Below are positions 1-9,211 of a stretch of 64,000 bases of DNA, one piece after another. Source of the DNA: Burkholderiales bacterium (GTDB lineage Bacteria > Pseudomonadota > Gammaproteobacteria > Burkholderiales > Burkholderiaceae_C); assembly GCA_016702555.1 (NCBI GenBank), contig JADJDV010000008.1, forward strand, positions 1-64,000, read 5' to 3'. Each line of letters begins with the position of its first letter. Within the stretch, counting starts at the first letter, position 1. Position numbers and translations under genes: made by a program. The notes beneath the pieces were generated by a model. The model saw only the letters and a list, made by a program, of their open reading frames with translations. It was not told where the DNA came from and searched no databases.

Positions 1-146
1 GCCGTCGCCTCCGACTTGTTGCAGAGCCCTCGCACAGCACGACGCGCAGGCCTTCGAGCGCCGCCACCAGCGGCGGGCCACCACGTTGCCCGCCCCGGCA
101 CCGAATTCACGACCAGGTCGATATCGGCTTGCCTTCATCCGTCGAG
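1..146 (-). pseudogene. FAD-dependent oxidoreductase, N-terminal fragment, frameshifted
   Basis: An ATG at 146 on the minus strand opens a reading that, after allowing one-base slips, gives an N-terminal dinucleotide-binding pattern: roughly DIDLVV, then S-G-AGN, then VAALEGLRVVLCE. This resembles the GxGxxG Rossmann start of FAD-dependent oxidoreductases of the fumarate reductase / ketosteroid dehydrogenase type. The gene runs off the window start, so only about 48 codons are visible and no single frame is open across them. It would be the next gene of the minus-strand catabolic cluster. The family call rests on this short motif alone and is tentative. Confidence 0.35.
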
Positions 147-164
147 ACGACCCTGTCACCGGCA

Positions 165-591
165 GCGCCATCAGCAGCAGCGTACGCACGCGCGCCGCGA
201 AGCCTGCGGGTGATGCTCGAACACGCCCTGAATCCGGCCTGATGCGTACCTGAGCAGCGATCGCCCAGTGGCCGCCCCAATTATGCGGACGCACCCGCGT
301 AGTTCACCAGCGACGGCCAGGCACCGTGATCCTGAGGGCTGGATGCGCTGATGCCGATGCGCTCCAGCCGAAGTTGAACAGGCCGGATTTTGCGTTCCAC
401 CGACCCAGGCTGGGCCGAATTGCAGGTAGGCGGCAGATCCATCTGGTCTGAACCGCCAGGCCTGGCATAGTGCGCAGCGCTGCACGCGCAGCACGCCTTC
501 GCGCAGGCCGCCAGTACGGCGTTGAGAGGTCATCCGGCTCGGGAACCGGAATAGGAAGGCCCGGCGGAAGGTAGGAAGAAGGCATGGTCAT
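165..591 (-). pseudogene. DUF35-type Zn-ribbon/OB-fold protein, frameshifted
   Basis: The start is near ATG 591/585 (MPSSYLPPGLPIPVPEPDDL). Reading across frames gives the family pattern: LREGVLRVQRCALCQAWRFRP (Zn-ribbon with CALC), then CQFGPAWVE, then an OB-fold part with LFNFGWSASAS and HPAL. Proteins of this kind are usually encoded beside SCPx-type thiolases, as here, and act as an acyl-CoA-handling partner of the thiolase. At least three frame changes are needed, and the second zinc-ligand pair is blurred by one of them. Family assignment is fairly secure; functionality of this copy is not. Confidence 0.55.
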
Positions 592-1776
592 CGCGGTCTT
601 CTCCCAGTGCATCGCGCGAGCCCAGGCAACAGGCCGCTCGCCGGCGCCGCCATGGGTCCCCCCGATCACCGCCGCCACGCCGCTGCGCGCCGCCTGCGCC
701 GTGGAGGTGCCGCGACCTGCCGTACTCGCCTCCAGCACCAGCCTGAAGCCGCATGTGTGTTTCGGAGAGTTGCCGCCGCTGTGACAGCGTTGCCGCCCGC
801 TCGGTGCGATGTGGTTCTCCAAGGTGAGGAAGTCGTTCGCCTCCCGCGGGCTGAAGAAGCGGTGTTCCGGCCAGGGCCAGCGACGAACGCCCCCGGTGAA
901 GTTCTTCGTTGACCAGGCCACGCCGACGTCGGCGGGCCGAGGTCAGCCATCCGGTAGAGATCCTCGGTCACCGTTTCGAAGTTCGCCGAGGCATAGGACG
1001 GCGAATTGTGGGCGCGCGGCGAAGTCGATGGCTCGACCCCGAGGCGGCTCCGAGCAGGACACCGGCTTGTGCGAAATCGGCGGCGCGCCCGGCATCCACC
1101 ATCACGATGGCGCATGGCGCCGTCCTTTCCATGCAGTGTCGAACAGGTGCAGCGGCTCCGCGATCCAGCGCGAGGCATCGTACTTTTCCGCGTCCAGCGG
1201 CTTCGCCATGCATCACGGCCCGCGGTCGCTCAGGCGGAGGTGAGGACGGCAGCGTGATGGCACGCAGCGCCCCTCGCCGGATGCCGTGGTCATGCATGTA
1301 GCGCCGATCCGCATGGCGATGGCGCTGCGGCGGCGAGATCACGCCGTGGGGCACCGACAGGTAGGCGCGCTCGCCCGAGATCGTGCCGCCGTTGGCGCTC
1401 TGGCCGAAGCGGCCGTACCGCCCTGGTTGAGCGAACGAAATGACCACCACGGCAGTCGGCTTGGCCGGTGGCGATGGCGCCGCCCCGCGATTGGCGACAG
1501 CGGCGCAGCAGCCGCCACCGCCGCCGCCCCGACCGCATGGGTGGCGGAGCGCAGCGCGGCAGCCCCAGCGCGGAGGTCCGGCGGGTGGCTTGCTGCGGTC
1601 GCCGCCCAAGCGGCGAAGCCGTCGATCGGCGTGGATCCAGGCCCGTGTCGGCGCAGGCGCGCAGCACGGCCTGCAGCGCCAGCTTGAACCCGGCATCGGG
1701 AGACGGGCCGTACTTGTAGTAGTGCGTCTCCCCGATGCCAACGATCGCGACACGACCCTTCAGTGCGCTGGGTCAT
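588..1776 (-). pseudogene. Thiolase (SCP2/acetyl-CoA acetyltransferase-like), frameshifted
   Basis: The ATG at 1776 is followed, after a one-base slip, by LKGRVAIVGIGETHYYKYGP, a standard thiolase opening. Further pieces in different frames follow: IDGFAAWAATAASHPPDL, SLNQGRYGRFGQ, ERAYLSVPHGVISP, and near the end SPREANDFLTLENHIAPSGR, FRLVLEA and RGTSTAQ. These are landmarks of non-specific lipid-transfer-type thiolases, which cleave or condense 3-ketoacyl-CoA. The gene lies between the Bug receptor and the DUF35 partner, with its start a few bases after the receptor's stop. Several single-base frameshifts interrupt it. Confidence 0.6.
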
Positions 1777-2765
1777 CGTTGGGAACGCACCAGACAGTGA
1801 TGCTGAACTTCTTCACGAGCGGCCCCACTGGGCGATCTCCGCCCTGCGATCGTGCGGCCCAGCTCTTCCTGCGTGCCGCCCCATGGCCCACGTTGCGGTC
1901 GGTTACGAACTTGCTGACCTTCGGGGCGGCGCACCGCGGCGGCGATGGTGCTGAAAGCTTCCGGTGCGACGGGGTCGGGCACGCGCCAGTCTGGGCCAGC
2001 ACGCCGAACCACCCCACGGCCTGGAATCCGGGCACGGCCTCGGCGATGGCAGGCAGGTCCGGCAGCACTGGCGTCCGCTTGGGCGACGCCACCGCCAGGT
2101 AGCGGACCTTGCCGGCCTGCACCATGGCAGCGCCATCCAGCCCCGTCACGAACGCCATCCGCACCCGGCCCCCGGCGAAAGCGGTCAGCAGCGGCGGGCG
2201 CCGGCATAGGCGGGATGTGCTGGAAGCGGCACCGGCCAGCCCGTGGAAGGCGTACCGCCGAGGGTGGAACCGCCGACGCCGGTGGAGCCGTAATTCACCT
2301 TTGTCGCCCCGCGACCGCGCCCACGCGACGAATTCGGCCACGGACTTGTGGGGCGAATCGGCGGGCACGGCGAGGATCATCGGGACCCGCATCACGCCGG
2401 AGATCGGCCAAAGTCCTTCTGGGGTCGGTGGGCAGCTTGCGCATCAGGCCGGCGGTGGCGTCGGCCGCTGTTGCCGAACACCAGCGTGTAGCCGTCCGCG
2501 GGCCGCTTGGCGACGAAGTCGGTACCGATGGTGCCGCCGGCTCCAGGCTTGTTTTCGACGATCACGGTCCGGCCCAGCACCTCGCATCGGTTGGGCGATC
2601 GCCCGTGCGAGCTGGTCGGTGGTACGGCCGGCCGGGTACGGCACGACGATGCGGATCACCTGGGAGGGAAACGCCTCCCTGCTGGCTGAAGGCGGAAGCC
2701 CCACGGAAGCGGCGCGAGCCGCCGGCGGCCAGCATCCTGAGTGCGCTGCGACGGTGCAGGGTCAT
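1773..2765 (-). pseudogene. Bug/TctC-family periplasmic solute receptor, frameshifted
   Basis: The ATG at 2765 starts MTLHRRSALRMLAAGG, a basic N-terminus consistent with a twin-arginine or Sec signal. Across three frames the body reads QVIRIVVPYPAG, VIVENKPGAGGTIGTDFVAK, PADGYTLVFGNSG, MRVPMILAVPADSPHKSV, FAGGRVRMAFV, GKVRYLAVASPKRTPVLPD and GFQAVGWFGVLA. These are the classic stretches of the Bordetella uptake gene family, which binds carboxylates in the periplasm. Length (about 330 codons) matches the family. Frame changes occur around 2600, 2400 and 2240 and near the C-terminus. Such receptors often sit in catabolic clusters without membrane partners, as here. Confidence 0.7.
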
Positions 2766-2821
2766 GGTTGTCTCCTGAGTCGTGAATGCGCGCCGCTGCT
2801 GCCGGTCGCGCGGGGTTGAAA

Positions 2822-4178
2822 TCAAGATGCGGGCACCGGGTCGCGGCCATCGGCCCGGCACGGCTGCGGCTGCGGCTGCGTTTGCCGCAGGACCGAAGGC
2901 ACCGGCGCGCGCCAGTTCTGGCGATCTGCCGTTCGTCCAGGCCAAGAGCGTCCCGCAGGACCTTCCTGCGTATGCTGCCCCGACTGCCGGGGCCGCCACC
3001 GGATCGGCTATGGGCGTGGCGGCGTAGCGGATCGGCAAGCGCACGTTCGGAACCCAGCCGAGCACCGGATGGGGATGCGGGTGACGAGTTCGTGGTCGCG
3101 CGCCCGGGCGAGCGGATCGCCTCGCCCACCGTGCGCACCAATCCGTAGGGCACGCCGGCGGCGCGCATGCGAGCCTGCCAGTGCGCCCAGTCGTGCCGCG
3201 CGAACGCTTCGTCGAGGAAGGCGAACAGGCGCTCCCTGATGCCGGATGCGCAGGGGACCCGTGGCGTAATCCGCATCGGCGGCCACGTCCGGACGTTCCA
3301 GCACCCGCCCCATGAGCCGCTGGAAGATTCTGTCGTTGCCGCTGTTGATGGAAGGTGCGGTCGCTGGCGCGGAAGGCGCCCGAGGGGCAGGTGTCGGGGG
3401 CGGGTTGCCGCTGCGTTGCGGCCCTTGCCGGTGAACAGCGATCGCATGGTCGCATAGCCCGTCATCAGGACGGCCGTGTCGAACAGGGACACCTCCACCC
3501 CCGCTGGCCGCGCCCAGGCGCTCCTGGCCAGCAACGCGCCGAGCACGGCGTTGCCCACCATCATGGCGGTGCTGATGTCCATCACCGGCGAGAGCGCCCG
3601 CACGCCTTCGCGGTCGGGATAACCGTTCATGGAAACGAAGCCGCTTTCGGCCTGCGCGCGATGGGATCGAAGCCGAAGCGGTCGGCGAAGGCGCGCCTTC
3701 GCGGCTGTAGGCGGCCACCGAGCAGTAGACCAGGCGCGGGTTCAGGCAAGCGCAGGTCCCGTGGTCCAGCCCCAGGCGACGCATCACGCCCGAGGAGAAG
3801 TTCTCGACCAGCACGTCGGCGCGGCAGACGAGGTCGCGCGCCAGCGCCAGCCCCGGGGGACTTCAGGTCCAGCGCGATGCTCTTCTTGTTGCGGTTGCTC
3901 CAGACGAAGGGGTGCGCCCTGGTCCAGTTGCGGTGCATGGGCGGATAGCGGCGCGTCGTCGTCGCCGCGGACCGGCGCTCGACCTTGATCACCTCGGCGC
4001 CCATGTCGGCCAGGATCATGGTCGCCAGCGGCCCCGCGATGAAGTGCGAGAAGTCCACCACCCGGATGCCGTCCAGCGCATAAAGGGGTGCGGAGGCCCG
4101 TCGCTTGTGCTCCGGAAAGTCGGCTTCGAGGTTCTCCAACATGTCCTGGCCGCCTGCCTGCATCGGAGAACCGCTCAC
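2822..4178 (-). pseudogene. Type III CoA-transferase (CaiB/BaiF), frameshifted
   Basis: The ATG at 4178 overlaps the stop of the Rieske gene. The N-terminus reads LYALDGIRVVDFSHFIAGPL and MILADMGAEVIKVE, the hallmark opening of CaiB/BaiF CoA-transferases. It is followed by WSNRNKKSIALDLKS, VLVENFSSGVMRRLGLD, ISTAMMVGNAVLGALLAR, VEVSLFDTAVLMTGY and a C-terminal part with AAGVPYGLVRTVGEA. The enzyme moves CoA between a donor thioester and an organic acid, activating a substrate in the cytoplasm. The reading switches frame near 3870, 3700, 3400 and 3060. Length (about 450 codons) is normal for the family. Confidence 0.7.
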
Positions 4179-5472
4179 GGCGTGTACCCGGAAGCCCTTG
4201 CCGAGCTCCTGCCTTCACGTAGTCGCGTCCTAGTTCCATCCAGTCGGAACCGGCGGGGATGGTGACGGAGATGGCCCGCATCATGAAGGAAGACGGCTTC
4301 GCGGCGGAGACCGGCTCGGCGCCCTCCGCCAGCTTCTTCGCGCTCTCCAGGAGCAGCCGGCGCACGCGCACGATGCCTGCATCGGTGGAGCCCAGGTGCT
4401 CCTGCGAACGGTCGCAGATGGTCGCCACGCCCGACTGGCACGCGGCATCCCTCCAGCCACAGGCCGGGCATGCCGGTCTGGTAGTCGTAGTTGTAGGCGT
4501 TGCCCCTGTTGAACCGGCTCCAGTACCGGTGATAAGGCACCGTCACCGGCCTGGCCTCATAGGCGCCATGCGAATGGTGGCCGGTCTCGCGGCCCCCTTT
4601 GTAGCCCGTCCTTGAACAGCTTGCGCGACTTCTCGTAGAAGGGCTGGTCCGGCGTGTACGAGAACGTGAATGCCAGGGTGTGGTGGTCGTCGATGGGCAC
4701 CCAGGCATGGCCGCTCAGCTCGGGTACTGCATCTGCGGCGGCACCAAGGTCCAGAACGGCATCAGGAACTGGTTGACCCGCACGTAGGTTGTGCTCGGTG
4801 CCGTCCTTGCGCCGCGCCGCGATGCTGATGCCGGCATCGTGCGGCTGGACCTCGAACTTGGGCGACAGGTCCTGGCCCTGCCGCCACTGCGCGATCGTGC
4901 TGCCGTTGCGGCGGCCATGCAGGATGGCGGCATGCGCGGAGTCGATTTCACCTTCCAGTGCCTGCAGCCAGTTGCACTCCTGCACCCGGACGGTGACGAC
5001 GGAGTGCGACTCGGGCACCATGTTCCATTCGAGCTCAGGCAGCGGCGGCGGCGTCTCGCGCTTCGGGCCCATGTGGTCCACAGCACGCCGTTGCGCTTCG
5101 CGCACGGGATAGGACTTGATGGTCATGCGGCTGGTCATGGCACTGCCCGGGGTTCCGCCGGGGTCTCCTGGCACTGCCCCGGCACGTCGAACTTCCAGCC
5201 GTGGTAGATGCAGCGGATGCCGCCCTCCTCGTTGCGGGCGAACACCATGGGCGCGCCGCGGTGCGGGCAGGCCTGGTCCACCAGGCCGACCTGGCCCTCG
5301 CTGTCGCGGAACGCGACCAGGTCCTCGCCCAGCAGGCGCACCCGATGCGGCTGGCCGTCGCGCTCGACATCGGCGGACGCGAGGAAGGGATCCAGTACAG
5401 CCGCATGAGCTGGCCCATCGCGGTACCGGGGCCGACGCGAACGAGCGTCTCGTTGTCTTGGGAATTCAGCAT
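4175..5472 (-). pseudogene. Rieske non-haem iron oxygenase, alpha subunit (phthalate dioxygenase-like), frameshifted
   Basis: The ATG at 5472 starts MLNSQDNETLVRVGPGTAMG, typical of the phthalate 4,5-dioxygenase group. The Rieske cluster motif CPHRGAPM, with its partner CIYHGWKFD, is clear around 5150-5340 but in a different frame from the start. The later part reads HMGPKRETPPPLPELEW, NWLQALEGEIDSAHAAILH (the D-x-x-H-x-x-x-x-H iron site) and HAWVPIDDHHTLAFTFSY. The product would be the terminal oxygenase of an aromatic-ring hydroxylating or demethylating system. No reductase gene is visible in the window. At least four frame changes occur. Confidence 0.7.
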
Positions 5473-5609
5473 GGCCTTTTAGGGTGAGTGGTTGAACCGA
5501 ACATCGATTCGCCCGATTCTAGGCAGTGCCGGCCGGCGCGTGATTCGAAAGGCCGCCGCGGTATTGAGAAACCGGAATTGAGCTGGCCCCACAGTGGTGG
5601 CAGCGGCCT

Positions 5610-6870
5610 TCAGGTCCAGTAGGGCTCGATGAGCGACTGCCGGCTCGCGTCGGCGCCAATGCCGGCGGAAGCCACCGTCAGCAGTTCGAGGAACCGCTGC
5701 TGGGCCCGCGTGAGGCGCCAGCTCTTGCGCATCGTGGCGCCGACCGTCGGCCTGCTTCCCGCCAGCGGTGCGCCGATGCAGCTGAGCAGGCCGGTGCGCA
5801 CCTGCAGCGCCACCTGGTCCGGCATGGCGAGCGTCAGCAGGTCGCTGGCGGTCAGCAGGCGGCCGATGATCATGATCGAGCCGCACTCCACCGGCGCCTC
5901 GGGGCGGCGATCGGCGAAGAGGCGCTCCCATTCGGCACGCAGCGGCGAGTTCTCCGGCGCGATGATCCAGGGGTAGGAAGCCAGCATCTGCGGCGTGCAA
6001 CTGCGCCGCGTCGCGAGCGGATGCCGCCGCCCCGCCACCACCACCGGGGCTTCCTCGTAAAGCGGGTGCGTGGCCAGGTCCGGCGCTGCGTCGTCGGGGG
6101 ATCTCGCCGACGATGATGTCGATCACACCGTCCCTGAGCGCCTCCACCAGTTCGCCCCAGCTGCCTTCGTGCACGCGGAACCCGCGGGAAACCGTTCCGC
6201 CACCATCAGCGCCATGGCCTCGGGCACGAGGAAGCCACGTGCCAGGGGTCGTGCCGAGAGCGATGGTGGGGTTGTGCGGGTCGCGCCCGAGCTCGGAGAA
6301 CGCCGCCTGGAGTTCGGCCAGCGCGAGCCTGCAACTGCGGGCAAAACGCCGACCGGCAAAGTTGACGTGCACTCCGCGGCCGCGGCGCTCCACCAGCTTG
6401 CGTCCCAGCGCCTCCTCGAGTTCGCGCACGGCCCGGTGCACTGCCGGCTGAGACAGCCCAAGGTCTGCGGCTGCAGCGGAGATGCTGCCGGCCCGCACCA
6501 GCGCCACGAAGGCGCGCAGTTGCGTCATGCTGAGCCGGCGATCCGGTTCGAACGCCGTGCCGCCCACCTGGCGGGTGCCCGTTGCCAGGTGGGCCAGGCA
6601 GGCCCGCGCCCGGTCCACCACCAGTTCCCCGGCCGCCGTGGGCACGATCCCGTCCGGGCGCCGCTCGAACAGCACCTCTCCCATCAGCTTCTCCAGCTTC
6701 AGGATGCCCTGCGTCAGCGCCGGCTGGCTGAGCCCCACCGCGCCAGCGGCCGCACTGATGCTGCCGTGCTCGTGCACGGCCGTCAGGCCGCGCAAGTGGC
6801 GCAGGTTCAGCTGGAAGGCCGCCTGTGCCGCGCCGGGCTGCGCGTCCGGCGGAGACTGCGCGTGGTTCAT
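5610..6870 (-). pseudogene. LysR-family regulator with two tandem HTH domains, frameshifted
   Basis: The start chosen is ATG 6870 (MNHAQSPPDAQ). Residues about 20-85 form a first LysR helix-turn-helix (LRHLRGLTAVHEHGSISAAA ... GLSQPALTQGI). Residues about 110-175 form a second (LRAFVALVRAGSISAAA ... GLSQPAVHRAV). An effector domain follows, but the frame breaks near 6235 and again near 6070. The C-terminal part (PWIIAPENSPLRAEWERLF ... LIEPYWT) ends at 5610. It lies directly upstream of the catabolic genes on the same strand and is their probable regulator. Tandem-HTH LysR proteins are known but uncommon. Confidence 0.65.
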
Positions 6871-7047
6871 GGTCGCCAAGGAAGAGGAAGCTGGCCAGGC
6901 ACCACTATAAAGCGCACCCTCGTCGGGGCTTCCGCTTGTTGAATTGACCGCCGGTGCCGCCACCCTTGGCGCTGAGGCGCCGGTACTTACTTTCCGCGGG
7001 TCAGCAGACGCATTTGCGCGTAATTTCCGGGCTGCGTTTCGAGGTGC

Positions 7048-8764
7048 CTAGAACGTGCTTGCGGGGACGCCGAGCAGCGCGAGCACTTTGCGCTGCAGGT
7101 CGGTGAGTGTGAGGTTGAATGCCTGAACGGTGCGGCCGTGTTGACGCAGTTGATGGCGCTCGGCCAGGCTGAACAGGCGCAGCACCTGCTCGGTGGTGGG
7201 ATGCGCGCACTGGCGCTGCTCGGGGTAGATGGGCAGTTCCTCGATGGCTTCGTGCGCCATGGCCTGGCGCAGCTCGCGCTCGATGAGGGCCTGCACCAGC
7301 AGTGCGATCGCGTACAGGGTGAACAGTGCCTCGATGCGACCCTCGTCCTTGAGGAACACCGGGGCGATCTGGTGTACGGTCTTGATCTGCTCGAAGCGCT
7401 TCTCGATCATGGGCTGGCCTTTGTGGGCCTGCAGGACCTGTGCGGCGCTGAGCTTGCGGTCGTTCGTCATCAACGGGTACATGCCGTCGCTTCGCCGGTC
7501 GTAGGCGATGGCCTGCTCGTCGGTGCTCCATTGCACGTCGAAGCGTCGCTTGGTGATCTTGCGGTAGGCCGTGTCGGGGCCCGGGCGGCCACGGCGGGTT
7601 TGCTTGAAGACGTGCTCTTCGCGAACGACGCGGCGAACCTTGAGGTAGCGACCCACATGGTGCCTGTCCACGATGAGCTTGATCTGCAGGTCGATCTCGG
7701 GGGCGCCGCGCAGCCGGGTCTTGGCGGAGGCCAGGCGCTGGCGCAACCGCTCGAACTCTTCGATGGCAGCGGCGATGTTGCGTAGCCGCCGGGCATGCTG
7801 GCGCAGCGTCAGCAGCGTGCTCCAGACCCACACGATGGACCAGGCTTCCATGGAGGGTAGCGGCGCCCGATGGACGTACCAGCAGTCGCGCGGCCCGTCG
7901 CTGTAGCGCGGGTTGGGCCGATCCCACACCAGGGACCACTCGGGCGTGTGGGTTTGCAGCCATTCGCGAAACTGCGCATCCTCAAGCCGGCTGCGTGGCA
8001 TCACGGTGACGAAGCGGCCCCCTGCGCGGTCGATGTGATCCATGTTCTCGCGCGAACACAGTTTGCTGTCGGCCACGTACAGGAAGTCGCTCCTGCCGGC
8101 CACCGCCCTGAGCGTCTCCCAGGTCTGCACGTGGGTGACCGAGTCGCTGGTGTTGCCGTCGGTGCAGCGAAACGCCACCGGCACGTTGCCGTCGGCGCTC
8201 ATGGTCAGAATGAACAGCAGTTGCTTGAGGTCCGGCCTGTGCGCCTTCGAATGCCCGAAGGTGATCGCGGGCGCGGTGCGAGCGCGAATCTGGCGGCCTC
8301 GGGCGCGGCGGTAGCCGCCGCAGAAGCTGATCGATGTGGAGTCGTTGTGGAACTCCTCGAAACGCACCCCGAAGCGCTGCCCAACGGCCAACACGAGCTC
8401 AGTCAGCAACGCCGTGCGATCGGCATCGAACAGCCGGTCCAAGGCGCGCCCGAGGCGGTCGTCGCTCAGGTGCTCCATCTCCTGGGCACTGATGCCGAAC
8501 ATGCCATCGGCGAAGCCGTGCACGGTCTCGTGCTGGCGGTAGATCGGTTCGCGCTCCACGATGATCGATCGCAGCAGCACGCCCAGCGCGCTGGCATGGG
8601 TGATGCTGCAGCGAGCGTCCGAGGGGATGTGGCGCGACAGGGGTGTCGTGCAGGCCGATGCGCTCGATGAAGTGGTTGATCAGGGGCAGCGGGCCCAGGC
8701 GCTCGGTGTGAAGAGTGAAGCCTGCCGCCTCCTTGGTGGAAGTCGGGGCTTGCGAGCTTGGCAT
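7048..8764 (-). pseudogene. IS1634-type transposase, one frameshift
   Basis: The N-terminal piece (LGPLPLINHFIERIGLHDT, probable start ATG 8764) and the main body are in different frames that join at a run of four G (plus strand 8640-8643). Removing one base restores a continuous protein of about 570 residues, normal for this family. The body contains FHNDSTSISFCGGY, DGNTSDSVTHVQTWETL and DFLYVADSKLCSRENM, matching DDE-type IS1634-like transposases, and a C-terminal PMIEKRFEQIKTVHQIAPVF block. The element's ends could not be defined. The divergent DUF6788-like gene at 8809 is probably part of the same element. Confidence 0.7.
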
Positions 8765-8808
8765 TCTGGCGCTACTATTAACGACAGAATCGCAAAAGTC
8801 AAGCACTC

Positions 8809-9058
8809 ATGCCGCGTTCACTCGCACAAAACATCAAGCAGGTCCGAGACAAGATCGGCGGCGTCCGGGCGGCCCTGGCCGACATCGAGTACCTGTGCTC
8901 GGGCACGTTGCACATGCGCATGAAGGTGTGCGGCAAGCCCGGGTGCCGTTGCGCCCAGGATCCGCAGGCCCGTCATGGCCCGTACTACGAATGGGGGCAC
9001 ATGATCGGCGGCAAGCTCGTGCATCGCATGGTCACGCCAGCGCAGGCCGAGCTTCTAG
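8809..9058 (+). pseudogene. DUF6788-like gene truncated by IS1071
   Basis: The ATG at 8809 encodes MPRSLAQNIKQVRDKIGGVR, then HMRMKVCGKPGCRC and ARHGPYYEWGHMIGGKLVHR, a short cysteine-containing pattern of small genes found beside some transposases. The reading enters the left terminal repeat of IS1071 at 9059, so the true C-terminus is lost and the residual open frame is completed by IS sequence. It is divergent from the IS1634-like transposase, with about 45 bp between probable starts. Its role is unknown. The family name is recalled from pattern only. Confidence 0.55.
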
Positions 9059-9168
9059 GGGGTCTCCTCGTTTTCAGTGCAATAAGTGACGGTACGCAAA
9101 GCTAGCACTGGCGCGGGGGTGGTCTGGGTAGACCGTTGATTTCATTGACTTTCCTGTTCGCTTTGTAA
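9059..9168. repeat. IS1071 left terminal inverted repeat
   Basis: This repeat pairs with 12152-12261. The outer 38 bases are identical on both sides. The inner part differs at a few positions, for example C versus A at base 39 and around bases 60-75. Identity continues to the shared block TTGATTTCATTGACTTTCCT. Confidence 0.9.
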
Positions 9169-9211
9169 ACGGGTATGGTGGCCTCCCACTTTTGAGGTTC
9201 ACGATGCAGGG

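Noticed and set aside
7138..7785. Plus-strand open frame opposite the IS1634-like transposase
   Set aside because: Antisense shadow; the minus-strand product carries clear transposase motifs.
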